In this document: one piece after another, positions 1 through 8,446 of the stretch | How positions within the stretch are numbered: the stretch's first letter is position 1 | Layout of the letters: every line of letters starts with the position of its first letter | Source: JAYRGC01 sp041908065 | GTDB lineage: Bacteria > Pseudomonadota > Alphaproteobacteria > UBA9219 | Assembly: GCA_041908065.1 (NCBI GenBank) | Contig: JAYRGC010000021.1 | Span: 1 to 41,180, forward strand | Direction of reading: 5' to 3' | DNA length: 41,180 nucleotides | Translations under genes and position numbers: made by a program | The notes under the pieces: model-generated | Database searches by the model: none | What the model was told of the DNA's origin: nothing | Seen by the model: only the letters and a program-made list of their open reading frames with translations

Positions 1-36
1 ATTGCTTCACCGCCAAGGGGCGACTCGCAATGACGG
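1..36 (-). repeat. Family B repeat, partial copy cut by the window edge
   Basis: This is the terminal part of the dispersed family B element whose full copies lie at 14739-14865 and 31736-31863. It ends with the inverted terminus CTCGCAATGAC at 24-34 and carries the GCTTC / GCCAAGGGGCG core that matches 39301-39318 in the opposite orientation. The terminus and its GGCCTTTGGCC tail are followed at 52-66 by a second copy of the motif CGCAATGACGGCC, a short direct duplication. Confidence 0.7.
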
Positions 37-94
37 CCTTTGGCCGTAACTTCGCAATGACGGCCTTGCTTGCTGATGCAGGCGGCTACGAAAT

Positions 95-120
95 TACCCA
101 CCCGTTTTCAGAAAGAGCCA
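95..120 (+). repeat. Family A repeat, isolated right terminus
   Basis: The segment TACCCACCCGTTTTCAGAAA here is identical to the right terminus of the full family A element at 17325-17344. The rest of the element (central hairpin, left end) is absent. It lies downstream of the response-regulator gene and beside a family B fragment, the same A-next-to-B arrangement seen at 14706 and 31682. Confidence 0.75.
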
Positions 121-156
121 GCAATTTGCCATATCTACGGCCAAATGCCTTAACGC

Positions 157-879
157 CTATGTATCCGGCAACAACATATAGCCCTCGCCGCGCATCGTCA
201 CCAAATAGCGGGGGTTTTTGGGATCTTCCTCTATCTTGCGGCGCAATCGCGTCACCTGAACGTCGATCGTGCGGTCGTTCACCCCGCCGCCGCTGCGCTC
301 GGCCAATATTTCGCGGCTTATGGCCACGCCGGCGTCGGCGGACAACGCCCGCATCAGTCCGGCCTCCATTCCGGTCAGGCGAATCGTCTCCTCGTCGGAT
401 TTCAGTTCGTCGCGCTGGGAATCGTATGTCCACCGCCCCAAGCGGAAGCGCGTCGCTATCGCCTCCGGCGCAGGCGAACGGCGCAAAACGGCGTTTATCC
501 GCAACAAAAGCTCTCGCGGTTCGAACGGTTTGGGTAAATAGTCGTCGGCCCCGGCCTCCAGCCCCTCTATCCTGTCTCCGGCCTCGCCTCGCGCAGTAAG
601 CAGGATTATCGGCAGCTTCCTTAGTCGGACGCAGGACGAGGTGCGCAAAGACCGAGCCAGCTCCAGCCCAGTTTCCCCGGGCATCATGACGTCCAGTATC
701 ATTATGTCGTATTGCAGCAGTGACAGCGTGTCCCGCGCCTCGGCCGCGCCCGACGCGACGGTAACAAGGCATCCTTGCTCGGCCAACCACCGCCGCAACA
801 AAACGCGCAGCCTGTCGTCGTCGTCGACGACAAGAACGTGCGGCATCAAGGCCGGATGGGATGGAGGAACGAGCGGCAT
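157..879 (-). CDS. petR: OmpR-family response regulator, PetR-like
   Basis: A cytoplasmic two-component response regulator of 240 residues. The receiver domain (about 14-125) has the acidic cluster D19-D22, phospho-acceptor D63 in ILDVMMPGETG, T95 and K117. A linker leads to an OmpR/PhoB winged-helix domain (about 145-237) ending in the typical QVTRLRRKIE and RGEGYML segments. The wording of the receiver (GLEAGADDYLPKPFEPRELL) is that of the alphaproteobacterial PetR subgroup, normally encoded beside the MarR-type regulator PetP. Here the PetP-like gene is 18 kb away at 19078. No kinase gene is adjacent. The two Flp pilin genes lie just upstream on the same strand, 88 bp away, so co-transcription is possible. 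Neither the chosen start nor the alternative ATG at 846 has a clear ribosome binding site. Confidence 0.85.
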   Translation of the reverse strand: MPLVPPSHPALMPHVLVVDDDDRLRVLLRRWLAEQGCLVTVASGAAEARDTLSLLQYDIMILDVMMPGETGLELARSLRTSSCVRLRKLPIILLTARGEAGDRIEGLEAGADDYLPKPFEPRELLLRINAVLRRSPAPEAIATRFRLGRWTYDSQRDELKSDEETIRLTGMEAGLMRALSADAGVAISREILAERSGGGVNDRTIDVQVTRLRRKIEEDPKNPRYLVTMRGEGYMLLPDT

Positions 880-967
880 GAAGGAAAGCTACCAGCCGGA
901 AATAAAAAGGGAAAGGGCCGGACGACCCGAAAGCCGCCCAGCCCCAACCCCAGCCCTTAAAACCCTA

Positions 968-1135
968 TTACGAGGTCTTAAGGTTGTCCTGAACCGTCTG
1001 GAAGACGCTCTTCAGCTGCGGCCCCAACGTCAACAACACGGCCACGATGGCTACCGATATCAACGAGGCGATCAAGCCATACTCGATAGCGGTGGCGCCT
1101 TCCTCTTCGCGAACAAAACGAGCAAACATCTTCAT
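968..1135 (-). CDS. flp: Flp/Fap-type pilin (copy 1)
   Basis: A 55-residue Flp-type prepilin, the subunit of Tad-type adhesive pili. It has a short positively charged leader, a prepilin peptidase site G13/A14 with the required E18-Y19 (the EEEGATAIEYG motif), and a hydrophobic helix at about 20-43. The start is set by the site AAAGGGAG 8-9 bases before ATG; an in-frame upstream extension to 1174 lacks support. It is followed 88 bp downstream by the response regulator. The protein differs from copy 2 by one residue (V8 instead of I8), while the DNA differs at 23 of 168 positions. No tad/cpa assembly genes lie in the window, so the secretion machinery must be elsewhere. Confidence 0.93.
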   Translation of the reverse strand: MKMFARFVREEEGATAIEYGLIASLISVAIVAVLLTLGPQLKSVFQTVQDNLKTS

Positions 1136-1277
1136 GTTGTTTTCTCCCTTTAAAGTTGACGAAAATAAAACCACTAACCACCAGCAAACCCTGTATCCCT
1201 CAGGCTCCCGATTACGGCGGGGGGCTTAACGCCCGCCCGCCGCAGGCTCGGGGCCAACCGTAACCCTACTAACCCTA

Positions 1278-1445
1278 TTACGAGGTCTTCAGGTTATCCT
1301 GCACCGTCTGGAACACGCTCTTCAATTGCGGTCCCAACGTCAAAAGCACCGCCACTATGGCGACAGAGATAAGAGAGGCGATCAAGCCGTACTCGATAGC
1401 GGTGGCGCCTTCCTCTTCACGAATGAAACGGGCGAACATCTTCAT
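1278..1445 (-). CDS. flp: Flp/Fap-type pilin (copy 2)
   Basis: The second 55-residue Flp prepilin, upstream of copy 1 on the same strand. The protein reads MKMFARFIREEEGATAIEYG at its N-terminus, with cleavage expected after G13 and E18-Y19 conserved, then a single hydrophobic helix and the C-terminus DNLKTS. The ribosome binding site GAGGAG lies 8 bases before ATG. It is the first gene after the CtrA-type promoter at 1502-1533. Copy 1 and copy 2 also share the bases around and after the stop codon (AACCCTATTACGAGGTCTT), showing a tandem duplication that included the 3' flank. The 142-bp spacer between the copies contains a GC-rich potential hairpin (GGCGGG/CCCGCC) without a T-run. Confidence 0.93.
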   Translation of the reverse strand: MKMFARFIREEEGATAIEYGLIASLISVAIVAVLLTLGPQLKSVFQTVQDNLKTS

Positions 1446-1501
1446 GATAGTGTCTCCTCTTTTTAAGTTGTTTGGACCCGAGCGGTCCGTCCATGGTTTG
1501 A

Positions 1502-1533
1502 ATAGTACACGAGCATAGTTAAGAAGGCCTTAA
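1502..1533 (-). promoter_or_regulatory. CtrA-type binding site and putative promoter of the pilin genes
   Basis: Positions 1519-1533 hold TTAA, seven bases, TTAA, exactly the full CtrA consensus with its required spacing. The distal half begins 88 bases upstream of the copy-2 pilin start. On the minus strand a -10-like TACTAT lies at 1502-1507, which puts the CtrA box over the -35 region as in CtrA-activated promoters. In Caulobacter pilA is directly CtrA-activated (known); regulation here is inferred. The surrounding 1446-1690 gap is AT-rich and otherwise shows no gene. Confidence 0.6.
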
Positions 1534-1690
1534 TGGAAAGTCTTTTTTGTGAATAAAAACAATTAGATAATTCGTTTACATACTAGTTTTATTTTAGAAC
1601 ATAATATGTCTAAAATTGTACGGAATTGGCGGATTTCCTAACTCGAAGATTCTCCAAAGAAAAACAATTAGTTATCCAAGAAAGCTGCCC

Positions 1691-2059
1691 ATGCCATTCA
1701 CCTCTTATAAGACCGGATTGCTGTCGGAAAGCCTCTGCCGGATGGCTTTGCGGCTTAAGGGATACCGTATCGAGGCCATCCGCTACCGTTCTAAAGCGGG
1801 AGAAATTGACATAATCGCCGAGCGTGGAGACGTTTTGGCGATAATCGAAGTGAAATTCCGCCCCTCCGCGGACGCCGCCGCCGATGCTATATCCTTGCGC
1901 CAACGCCGCCGCATAGCCGCAGCGACCTTGAATTTCCTTGGCCGCAATCCGCGCTTTGTAAAACATTCAGTGCGTTTCGACGTGATGTTGACCTCGCCAT
2001 GGCGATGGCCTTCGCATATAACCGACGCTTGGAGACCAGACGAAACCAGTATGTTATAA
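1691..2059 (+). CDS. yraN: YraN/UPF0102 family protein
   Basis: A 122-residue member of the YraN (UPF0102) family, small proteins with a PD-(D/E)xK nuclease-like (Holliday-junction-resolvase-like) fold whose cellular role is not settled. The family pattern is visible: E13 near the N-terminus, G37-E38-I39-D40 in KAGEIDIIAE, E53-V54-K55 in IIEVKFR, and a late RFDVML strand. The reading frame is open upstream to 1616, but the ATG at 1691 begins at the usual family N-terminus; its ribosome binding site is weak (GAAAG). It ends 7 bases before the SirB1-like gene, so the two are probably one transcription unit. The usual alphaproteobacterial neighbours rsmI and gshB are not here. Confidence 0.88.
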   Translation: MPFTSYKTGLLSESLCRMALRLKGYRIEAIRYRSKAGEIDIIAERGDVLAIIEVKFRPSADAAADAISLRQRRRIAAATLNFLGRNPRFVKHSVRFDVMLTSPWRWPSHITDAWRPDETSML

Positions 2060-2066
2060 GCGTCGC

Positions 2067-2924
2067 ATGAAAAGAAGTATGGACGAAGCCCTTGCCATTT
2101 TGCTCCGCGCCGGAGAACAGGACGACGATTCCGTCAATCTGGGGGAAACGGCATTGGCCTTATCCGCCATCGCGCGCCCCGACGCGGATATGTCGACCTA
2201 TCGGGATCATCTGGATTCCCTGATCAAACAGGTAAAATCATTTGGCAACGCCGCAACTCTGGACGACAGGCTGCGGGTACTGCGCAAGGTTTTAGTGGTC
2301 AACCACAAATATCGCGGCGACGACGACAAATACGACGATTTCCGCAATCTCGACATTATGAAGGTCATAGATGGCCGACGGGGAATGCCGGTGGCCTTGG
2401 GATTGATATACCTGCACGTCGGCAACTCGCTGGGGTGGCGCATGACCGGCGTCAATCTGCCGGGCAACGGCTTTCTAGTGAAAATCGACGCCGTAGACGG
2501 GCGGGCTATAATCGATCCATTTCGCTCCGGCAAAACCTGCAGCCCCGAGGAGTTGGCAAAAATGGCGGCTGTTCTGGCTCACGCCGAAAATGGCGACGAA
2601 CCAGCGGAACAAGCCCAGATAAAAACGGCGCGAATGCTGGAAATGGGCAGAAAAGACGTTCTCTTGCGGCTGCAAAACTCCATAAAATCGCGACAACTGG
2701 GAGCGAAACTTTTCGACGACGCCCTTTCCACCGTTGAAAGCATGGTACTTATCGCACCGCTGAACGAAGACCTTTGGTACGAAAAGGGGCTGTTGCACGC
2801 CGAACTTGGGCATATGAAATCGGCAATAGACGCTTTCACGACGCTAAAAGGCATTTCGGGCGACAAAAGGCATATAGAAGCCTCCGAAATCATGCTGGAA
2901 CGCCTGAAAAAGCAGTTGAATTGA
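2067..2924 (+). CDS. SirB1-family protein (transglutaminase-like plus TPR-like region)
   Basis: A 285-residue protein of the SirB1/DUF transglutaminase-like family. Residues about 40-165 form the transglutaminase-like N-terminal domain with LRVLRKVLVVNHKYRGDD, the RRGMPVALGLIYLHVG segment, and VNLPGNGFLVKID followed by IIDPF. Residues about 195-280 are TPR-like helices (LNEDLWYEKGLLHAELG). The family is widespread and poorly characterised; no reaction can be assigned. The start at 2067 is the first ATG after yraN; an ATG four codons later is possible. The gene is followed directly by a full family A repeat, which begins three bases after the stop codon. Confidence 0.85.
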   Translation: MKRSMDEALAILLRAGEQDDDSVNLGETALALSAIARPDADMSTYRDHLDSLIKQVKSFGNAATLDDRLRVLRKVLVVNHKYRGDDDKYDDFRNLDIMKVIDGRRGMPVALGLIYLHVGNSLGWRMTGVNLPGNGFLVKIDAVDGRAIIDPFRSGKTCSPEELAKMAAVLAHAENGDEPAEQAQIKTARMLEMGRKDVLLRLQNSIKSRQLGAKLFDDALSTVESMVLIAPLNEDLWYEKGLLHAELGHMKSAIDAFTTLKGISGDKRHIEASEIMLERLKKQLN

Positions 2925-2926
2925 GA

Positions 2927-3082
2927 GGCTCTTGCCCGAAACAGGCGGGTAATAGAGTCGCTCTTTCGGCAATCACGACCTGTTCCTAACTATTCTTAGG
3001 GGGAGGAACAGACTGCGCCAACTGTCAGAACATCGCCTTAAACCCCGATAAAAAACCTACCAGCCCGTTTCGAAAGAGAGCC
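2927..3082 (-). repeat. Family A element, full-length copy (reverse orientation)
   Basis: A 156-bp non-coding element. Its ends form an imperfect inverted repeat: 2927-2952 against 3057-3082 match at about 19 of 26 positions (outer GGCTCTT / AGAGAGCC, inner GGCGGGTA / TACCAGCCC). In the middle is a decayed version of the family hairpin (CTGTTCCT at 2980-2987 against AGGAACAG at 3004-3011). Read on the minus strand it aligns end to end with the copy at 17194-17349, including the spacer containing ATCGGGGTT. It fills most of the gap between the SirB1-like gene and NAD-GDH. Confidence 0.75.
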
Positions 3083-3177
3083 AAGCCTTTTGAATTTGGG
3101 GGATTGCCGACCTATTGGTATAGTCGCTCGGTCAGAGACTCTCGAGCATCTACCCATATCATTGAAGGCGGAAAGAT

Positions 3178-6100
3178 ATGCAATCCAAAAACGCGAAATC
3201 CAACTCTTCCAAGAATGCTTCTTCGATCGGCGGCACGGAAGTTCCTGCGGATTTTTCCAAGAAATTCTTCGCCAAGCTGTTGCCGGACGATCTGGCCGCT
3301 TTGTCCCCCGACGAACGCTACGGCATTGCCTCTTCGTTATGGAATCTGGCGAAAAACCGCAAACCCAACGAAGTGTCGTTGCGAATATTCAACCCTTCCG
3401 AGGAAAGCGATGGCTGGTCTGTCGACCACACGGTACTGGAAATCGTCAGCGACGACATGCCTTTTCTGGCGGATTCAATATCGGGCGAATTGCAACGGCG
3501 CGGCTTCACCGTCCATATGTCGATCCATCCGGTGCTGCGGATAGCGCGCTCGGCTTCCGGCAAACTTTTGGGCTTAGCCGACGACGGCGCGGGAGATGTG
3601 ACGGCGGAATCCTTCGTGCACATGCAGATAGACCAGTGCCTAGACGCTCGGTTGTTGCGAGAAATAGCCGAAAGCTTGCGCGAGGTTCTTGCCGAAGCGC
3701 GTTCGGTGGTCGAGGACTGGCCGGCCATGCGCAGCAAGATCGGCGAAGTCATCGCCGAGGTGTCCGCGCTGGGAGCTTGCGGAGCCAAAGCCGAGGACAT
3801 AGCCGAAACCAAGGATTTCCTCGAATGGCTGGACGATAACAATTTCACCTATCTCGGATATCGCCGCCTCGACATCGCGGTCAAAAAAGATTCCTTGCAA
3901 TGGAAAATCGTCAAGGGAAGCGGCTTGGGCGCGATGCGCGAAGACGATTCCCGCGTTTTCGGAGGATTGGGCGAAATCGCCGTCCGCTCGCCAGAAGTTC
4001 GGCGGTTCTTGAATCCCCAATGCCTCACCATCGTCGCTAAAACAGACCGCCGCGCCCGCGTCCATCGCACCGTGCCGATGGACGCCGTTTTCGTCCAGCG
4101 TTTCGACGATGGCGGCAAAGTCGTGGGCGAGCATTTGTTCATCGGCCTGTTCACATCCCGCGCCTATTCGCAAAGCGCGCGCGACGTTCCCTTGCTGCGC
4201 CACAAGATAACCCGCATCGCGGCGAGAGCGGCGGTGGATCCTAACGGACACGCCGGACGCGCGCTTTTGCATATTCTCGATAACTATCCCCGCGACGAGC
4301 TGTTCCAGATCGATCCCGACGAGCTTTACGCCCACAGCCAAGGCATCGTGCAGCTTCAAGAGCGTCCTCGAGTGGCGTTGTTCCTGCGCCGCGACGCCTT
4401 CGGGCGGTTCATCACCTGCCTGATATACGTTCCCCGCGACCGCTACGATTCCCGCATGAGATCGGCTTTGCAACGCCATCTGGAAGCGGCTTTCGGCGGA
4501 AAAATGTCGGATCAGATCGTTCGTATCGACGACAACCCGCTGGCGCGGCTGTTTATGACCATCACCACCGAAAGCGGCGCGCCCCGCCCCGACCGCGAAA
4601 AGCTGGAAACCGAGCTGCGGGAGCTGTGCCGCACGTGGCAAGACCGCTTGCGCGAAAAGCTGGTCGAGGAATACGGCGAAGCGCGGACTTTGGATCTTTT
4701 GCGCCGCTACGGCAAAGCCTTCACCTCCCAATATCGCAACGCTACCCATCCAGACGCGGCGGTGCGCGATCTGCTGGCGATCGAAAAAACCTTGGCGCAC
4801 GGGAAATTCGTAGCCGACCTGTCTCCGCCCGACGACGCCGGAGTCCTGCGCCTCCGCCTGTTCCGCCCCGATCATCCGCTGCTGTTGTCCGAGATGCTGC
4901 CGCTGATAGAAGACATGGGGCTGAAAGTCGAATATATGGGCGGCCCCTACGAAGTCCTGCCCGAAGGCGGAACGAGGACGATTTACGTCCACGAATTCGC
5001 CTGCCGCATGGCGCGGGAAGCCACCCGCCCCTTCGCCGAAGCGAAGCCCTTGTTCGAAGACGCGCTGGGTCGCGTATGGGCGGGCGAAGCCGAGCACGAT
5101 CCTTTCAACTCGCTGGTTCTGCGGGCTGGACTGCCTTGGCGCGACGTGATGGTGCTTCGCGCCATGGGACGTTACCTGCGACAGCTCCGCATCCCCTACG
5201 GAACCTATATGATGGCCAATACGCTTTTGGCGCATCCGCAGGTGGCTCGCGATTTGTCATGCCTGTTCGCCGTCCGGCACGATCCCGATTTTCGCGGCAA
5301 TCGCGCTGCGCGTTCGGCTGAATTGGCGGAAAAAATCAATTCCGAATTGTCCTCCATAAACGCCTTGGAAGAAGATCGCATCATCAGACGCTATCTGAAT
5401 CTTATCCAATCCTCCTTGCGCTCCAACTTCTTCCAGCGTCAGGAAGACGGGCAACCCAAGCCCTATCTGGCCATAAAATTCAACAGCCGCGCCATCGACT
5501 ATATGCCGTTGCCGCGCCCGATGATGGAAATATTCGTCTACAGCCCGCGCATGGAGGCGGTGCATCTGCGCGGCGGCAAGGTGGCTCGCGGCGGCATCCG
5601 CTGGTCGGATCGGCGCGACGATTTCCGCAACGAGATACTGGGACTGATGAAAGCCCAGATGGTGAAGAACACCGTCATCGTTCCGGTTGGCTCCAAAGGC
5701 GGCTTCATAGTCCGCCGCCCGCCGTCGGATCCGGCGGAACAACACGCCGAAGGCGTGGCCTGTTACCGCCTGATGATGCGCGGACTGCTGGATTTGACAG
5801 ACAACCGCGTCGGCGGAAAAATCGTCCCGCCGCCCCGAGTAGTGCGGCACGACGACGACGATCCCTATCTGGTGGTGGCGGCGGACAAGGGCACTGCCAA
5901 ATTCTCAGACATCGCCAACGGCATATCCCGCGAATACGGCTTCTGGCTCGACGACGCGTTCGCCTCCGGCGGTTCGGCTGGCTACGACCACAAACAAATG
6001 GGCATCACCGCCCGCGGCGCGTGGGAGGCCGTTAAACGCCATTTCCGCGAAATGGGCATAGACACGCAGTCGCAAGATTTCACCTGCATGGGCGTAGGAG

Positions 6101-7989
6101 ACATGTCGGGCGACGTGTTCGGCAACGGAATGCTGCTGTCCAAGCATATCCGGCTGATAGGTGCGTTCGACCATCGCCATATCTTCTGCGATCCCAATCC
6201 CGACGCGGCGCGGAGCTTCGCCGAACGCCAGCGCATGTTCAACCTGTCCGGCAGTTCATGGAACGACTATGACCGCAAGAAAATATCTGCGGGCGGCGGG
6301 GTATTTTCCCGCAACGAGAAAGTCCTGCGCCTGTCGCCTGAAATCCAAAAGGCCTTCGGCATAAAAACCGACAGCCTGCCTCCCAACGACCTGATAATTG
6401 CCATGCTGAAAAGCAAGGTGGATCTGCTGTATTTCGGGGGCATCGGCACTTACGTCAAGGCCAGCGACGAAAGCAACGACGAAGCGGGAGATCGCGCCAA
6501 CGAGGCGGTGCGCATCGATGGCCGCGAAATCCAAGCGCGGGTAGTGGCGGAAGGAGCCAATCTCGGCATGACCCAGCGCGGCCGCGTCGAATACGCGGCG
6601 CAAGGCGGACGGGTTAACACCGACGCCATCGACAATTCGGCGGGAGTGGACACGTCTGATCACGAGGTTAACATCAAGATATTGCTGCAACGCGCGGTGT
6701 CCGGCGGCGCGCTGACGCTTTCTTCCCGCAACAAACTGCTTTCCGGCATGACCGACGAAGTGGCCGCGCTGGTGCTGCGTGACAATTATCTGCAAACCCA
6801 AGCGTTGTCGCTTTCGGAATCCCGCGCCGCCGAGCTTTTGTCGCGCCATGTCCTCGCCATCCGCGCGATGGAGAAATCCGGCCTGCTGAATAGGGCGGTC
6901 GAATTCCTGCCAGACGAAGTGGAATTGGCCGAACGCCTACGCCTCGGCAAAGGACTCACCCGCCCCGAGCTGGCGGTTCTGATGGCCTACGCCAAAATCT
7001 GGCTCTACGACCGGATAGTTTCGTCGGATCTGGCCGACGACGATTTCCTCGAAGGGGATCTGCTGGGCTATTTTCCGGCGCAACTGCAAAAAAAATACGC
7101 CGCCGACATCGCCAAGCATCAGCTGCGGCGGGAATTGGCGGCCACAGTCCTTTGCAACGACATCGTGAACCGCTTCGGCTGCTATTTCGTGTTCGCCTTG
7201 GCGGATTCCGCCCAAAAAACGGCGGTCGAAATAGTGCGCGGGTGCATCGTCGCCCGCGCCGCCTTGGATCTGCCGACGTTATGGGAAAAAATCGAAGGAC
7301 TGGACAATCGCGTTCCGGCGGCGGCGCAGACCGCCATGCTGACCGAAATAAACCGCACCGCCTCGGAAATGGTGACATGGTTCATCAAAAACTCCGGCCT
7401 CTCGGGCAAGCTGTCCGAACCGGCTATTCGTCATAACCGAGGAAGCGTTCGTCTGGCGGCTTGGCTGGAAAAAGATTCCGCCAACTTGGGCGACGCCTGC
7501 ATCGCCGCCGAAAATTCGTTGGCGCAGAGCGGAGTTCCTCGGCAGTTAGCCAAACGCATGGCGATATTCCCGCACCTGACGCTGGCTCCCGACATCACCT
7601 TGCTTTCAGAACGGGCGGGCTGCGACATCGAATGCGCTGCCAAGGTCTTTTTCGGCCTGAGAAACCGCCTCGGCATCGACTGGTTGAAGGACAAAATGAT
7701 GGCGACCACATCCTCCGACAGCCAGTGGCAACGCGAGGCGATAGCCGCGCTTCTCGACGATATGTCCGTCAGCCAGCGCAAACTGGCGAGCCGCGTCCTG
7801 TCCTATGGCGGAAAATCCAAAAAATTCGTCCGCCAATCCGGTCCCGATCCTTTGGCTTTGTGGTTGACCGACAACGCGACGGCGATGGAGCCTTACGACG
7901 CCCTGTTGACCGACGTGCGTTCGGCTGCGGCTCCGGATCTGGCCATGCTCACGCTCGTCAGCCGCAGGCTGGCAGAGCTGGCGGGGTGA
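3178..7989 (+). CDS. gdhZ: NAD-specific glutamate dehydrogenase (large, GDH180 class)
   Basis: A cytoplasmic enzyme of 1603 residues that oxidatively deaminates L-glutamate with NAD+ to 2-oxoglutarate and ammonium (gdhZ in Caulobacter, gdhB in Pseudomonas). The length is normal for this class. The long N-terminal region (about 1-700) has ACT-like regulatory segments, for example LSPPDDAGVLRLRLFRPDHP. The catalytic core (about 730-1230) carries GGIRWSDRRDDFRNE (805-819), the VPVGSKGGF loop with K840, and the nucleotide-binding GVGDMSGDVFGNG (972-984). The remaining ~370 residues are the class's helical C-terminal domain. The ribosome binding site is GGCGGAAAG just before ATG. The neighbouring mutT-like gene follows after 10 bases. 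No sign of frameshift. Identification is firm; the exact catalytic lysine is by family analogy. Confidence 0.97.
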   Translation: MQSKNAKSNSSKNASSIGGTEVPADFSKKFFAKLLPDDLAALSPDERYGIASSLWNLAKNRKPNEVSLRIFNPSEESDGWSVDHTVLEIVSDDMPFLADSISGELQRRGFTVHMSIHPVLRIARSASGKLLGLADDGAGDVTAESFVHMQIDQCLDARLLREIAESLREVLAEARSVVEDWPAMRSKIGEVIAEVSALGACGAKAEDIAETKDFLEWLDDNNFTYLGYRRLDIAVKKDSLQWKIVKGSGLGAMREDDSRVFGGLGEIAVRSPEVRRFLNPQCLTIVAKTDRRARVHRTVPMDAVFVQRFDDGGKVVGEHLFIGLFTSRAYSQSARDVPLLRHKITRIAARAAVDPNGHAGRALLHILDNYPRDELFQIDPDELYAHSQGIVQLQERPRVALFLRRDAFGRFITCLIYVPRDRYDSRMRSALQRHLEAAFGGKMSDQIVRIDDNPLARLFMTITTESGAPRPDREKLETELRELCRTWQDRLREKLVEEYGEARTLDLLRRYGKAFTSQYRNATHPDAAVRDLLAIEKTLAHGKFVADLSPPDDAGVLRLRLFRPDHPLLLSEMLPLIEDMGLKVEYMGGPYEVLPEGGTRTIYVHEFACRMAREATRPFAEAKPLFEDALGRVWAGEAEHDPFNSLVLRAGLPWRDVMVLRAMGRYLRQLRIPYGTYMMANTLLAHPQVARDLSCLFAVRHDPDFRGNRAARSAELAEKINSELSSINALEEDRIIRRYLNLIQSSLRSNFFQRQEDGQPKPYLAIKFNSRAIDYMPLPRPMMEIFVYSPRMEAVHLRGGKVARGGIRWSDRRDDFRNEILGLMKAQMVKNTVIVPVGSKGGFIVRRPPSDPAEQHAEGVACYRLMMRGLLDLTDNRVGGKIVPPPRVVRHDDDDPYLVVAADKGTAKFSDIANGISREYGFWLDDAFASGGSAGYDHKQMGITARGAWEAVKRHFREMGIDTQSQDFTCMGVGDMSGDVFGNGMLLSKHIRLIGAFDHRHIFCDPNPDAARSFAERQRMFNLSGSSWNDYDRKKISAGGGVFSRNEKVLRLSPEIQKAFGIKTDSLPPNDLIIAMLKSKVDLLYFGGIGTYVKASDESNDEAGDRANEAVRIDGREIQARVVAEGANLGMTQRGRVEYAAQGGRVNTDAIDNSAGVDTSDHEVNIKILLQRAVSGGALTLSSRNKLLSGMTDEVAALVLRDNYLQTQALSLSESRAAELLSRHVLAIRAMEKSGLLNRAVEFLPDEVELAERLRLGKGLTRPELAVLMAYAKIWLYDRIVSSDLADDDFLEGDLLGYFPAQLQKKYAADIAKHQLRRELAATVLCNDIVNRFGCYFVFALADSAQKTAVEIVRGCIVARAALDLPTLWEKIEGLDNRVPAAAQTAMLTEINRTASEMVTWFIKNSGLSGKLSEPAIRHNRGSVRLAAWLEKDSANLGDACIAAENSLAQSGVPRQLAKRMAIFPHLTLAPDITLLSERAGCDIECAAKVFFGLRNRLGIDWLKDKMMATTSSDSQWQREAIAALLDDMSVSQRKLASRVLSYGGKSKKFVRQSGPDPLALWLTDNATAMEPYDALLTDVRSAAAPDLAMLTLVSRRLAELAG

Positions 7990-7999
7990 AAATCCGCCC

Positions 8000-8434
8000 A
8001 TGCCGCAAAACAATGACCGCGCCAATGAACGCAAAGTCCTGCTCGTCGCCGCCGTGGCTTTGCTGGACAACCAAAACCGCGTTCTTTTGGCGGATCGTCC
8101 CGCCGACAAGCAGATGGCCGGATTATGGGAATTTCCCGGGGGAAAACTGCGCGACGGCGAAACTCCGGAAGCCGCATTAACGCGCGAATTGCGCGAGGAG
8201 CTGGGAATAAAGGTGAACACCGACGATCTGTCGCCTTTCGCCTTTGCCTCCCACGCCTACGACGATTTCCACCTTTTAATGCCGCTTTATCTTTGCCGCG
8301 TTTGGCAAGAAATACCCGCCCCGCAGGAAGGGCAACGTCTAGCATGGGTGGAGCCGCAACGCCTAGGCGAATATCCCATGCCTGCCGCCGATATTCCGTT
8401 GGCCGAAAAATTGGCGGATTTTCTCCGCCGTTAG
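8000..8434 (+). CDS. mutT: MutT-type Nudix hydrolase
   Basis: A 144-residue Nudix protein of the MutT (8-oxo-dGTP diphosphatase) type, which cleanses the nucleotide pool. The Nudix box spans G48 to I70 in full: G48, E54, R62-E63-L64, E66-E67, G69. It is preceded by the GLWEFPGGK segment typical of MutT. The C-terminal part has WVEPQRLGEYPMPAADIPL, the MutT C-terminal pattern. The start lies 10 bases after the NAD-GDH stop, so translation may be coupled; the ribosome binding site is weak. Substrate assignment within the Nudix superfamily is by overall resemblance, not proof. Confidence 0.9.
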   Translation: MPQNNDRANERKVLLVAAVALLDNQNRVLLADRPADKQMAGLWEFPGGKLRDGETPEAALTRELREELGIKVNTDDLSPFAFASHAYDDFHLLMPLYLCRVWQEIPAPQEGQRLAWVEPQRLGEYPMPAADIPLAEKLADFLRR

Positions 8435-8446
8435 AGCATATTCGGC

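Noticed and set aside
3640..5235. Long open frame (531 codons) on the minus strand inside NAD-GDH
   Set aside because: Fully antisense to a well-recognised enzyme gene. The translation is low-complexity Gln/Arg/His-rich and has no family resemblance; it is a by-product of codon bias.
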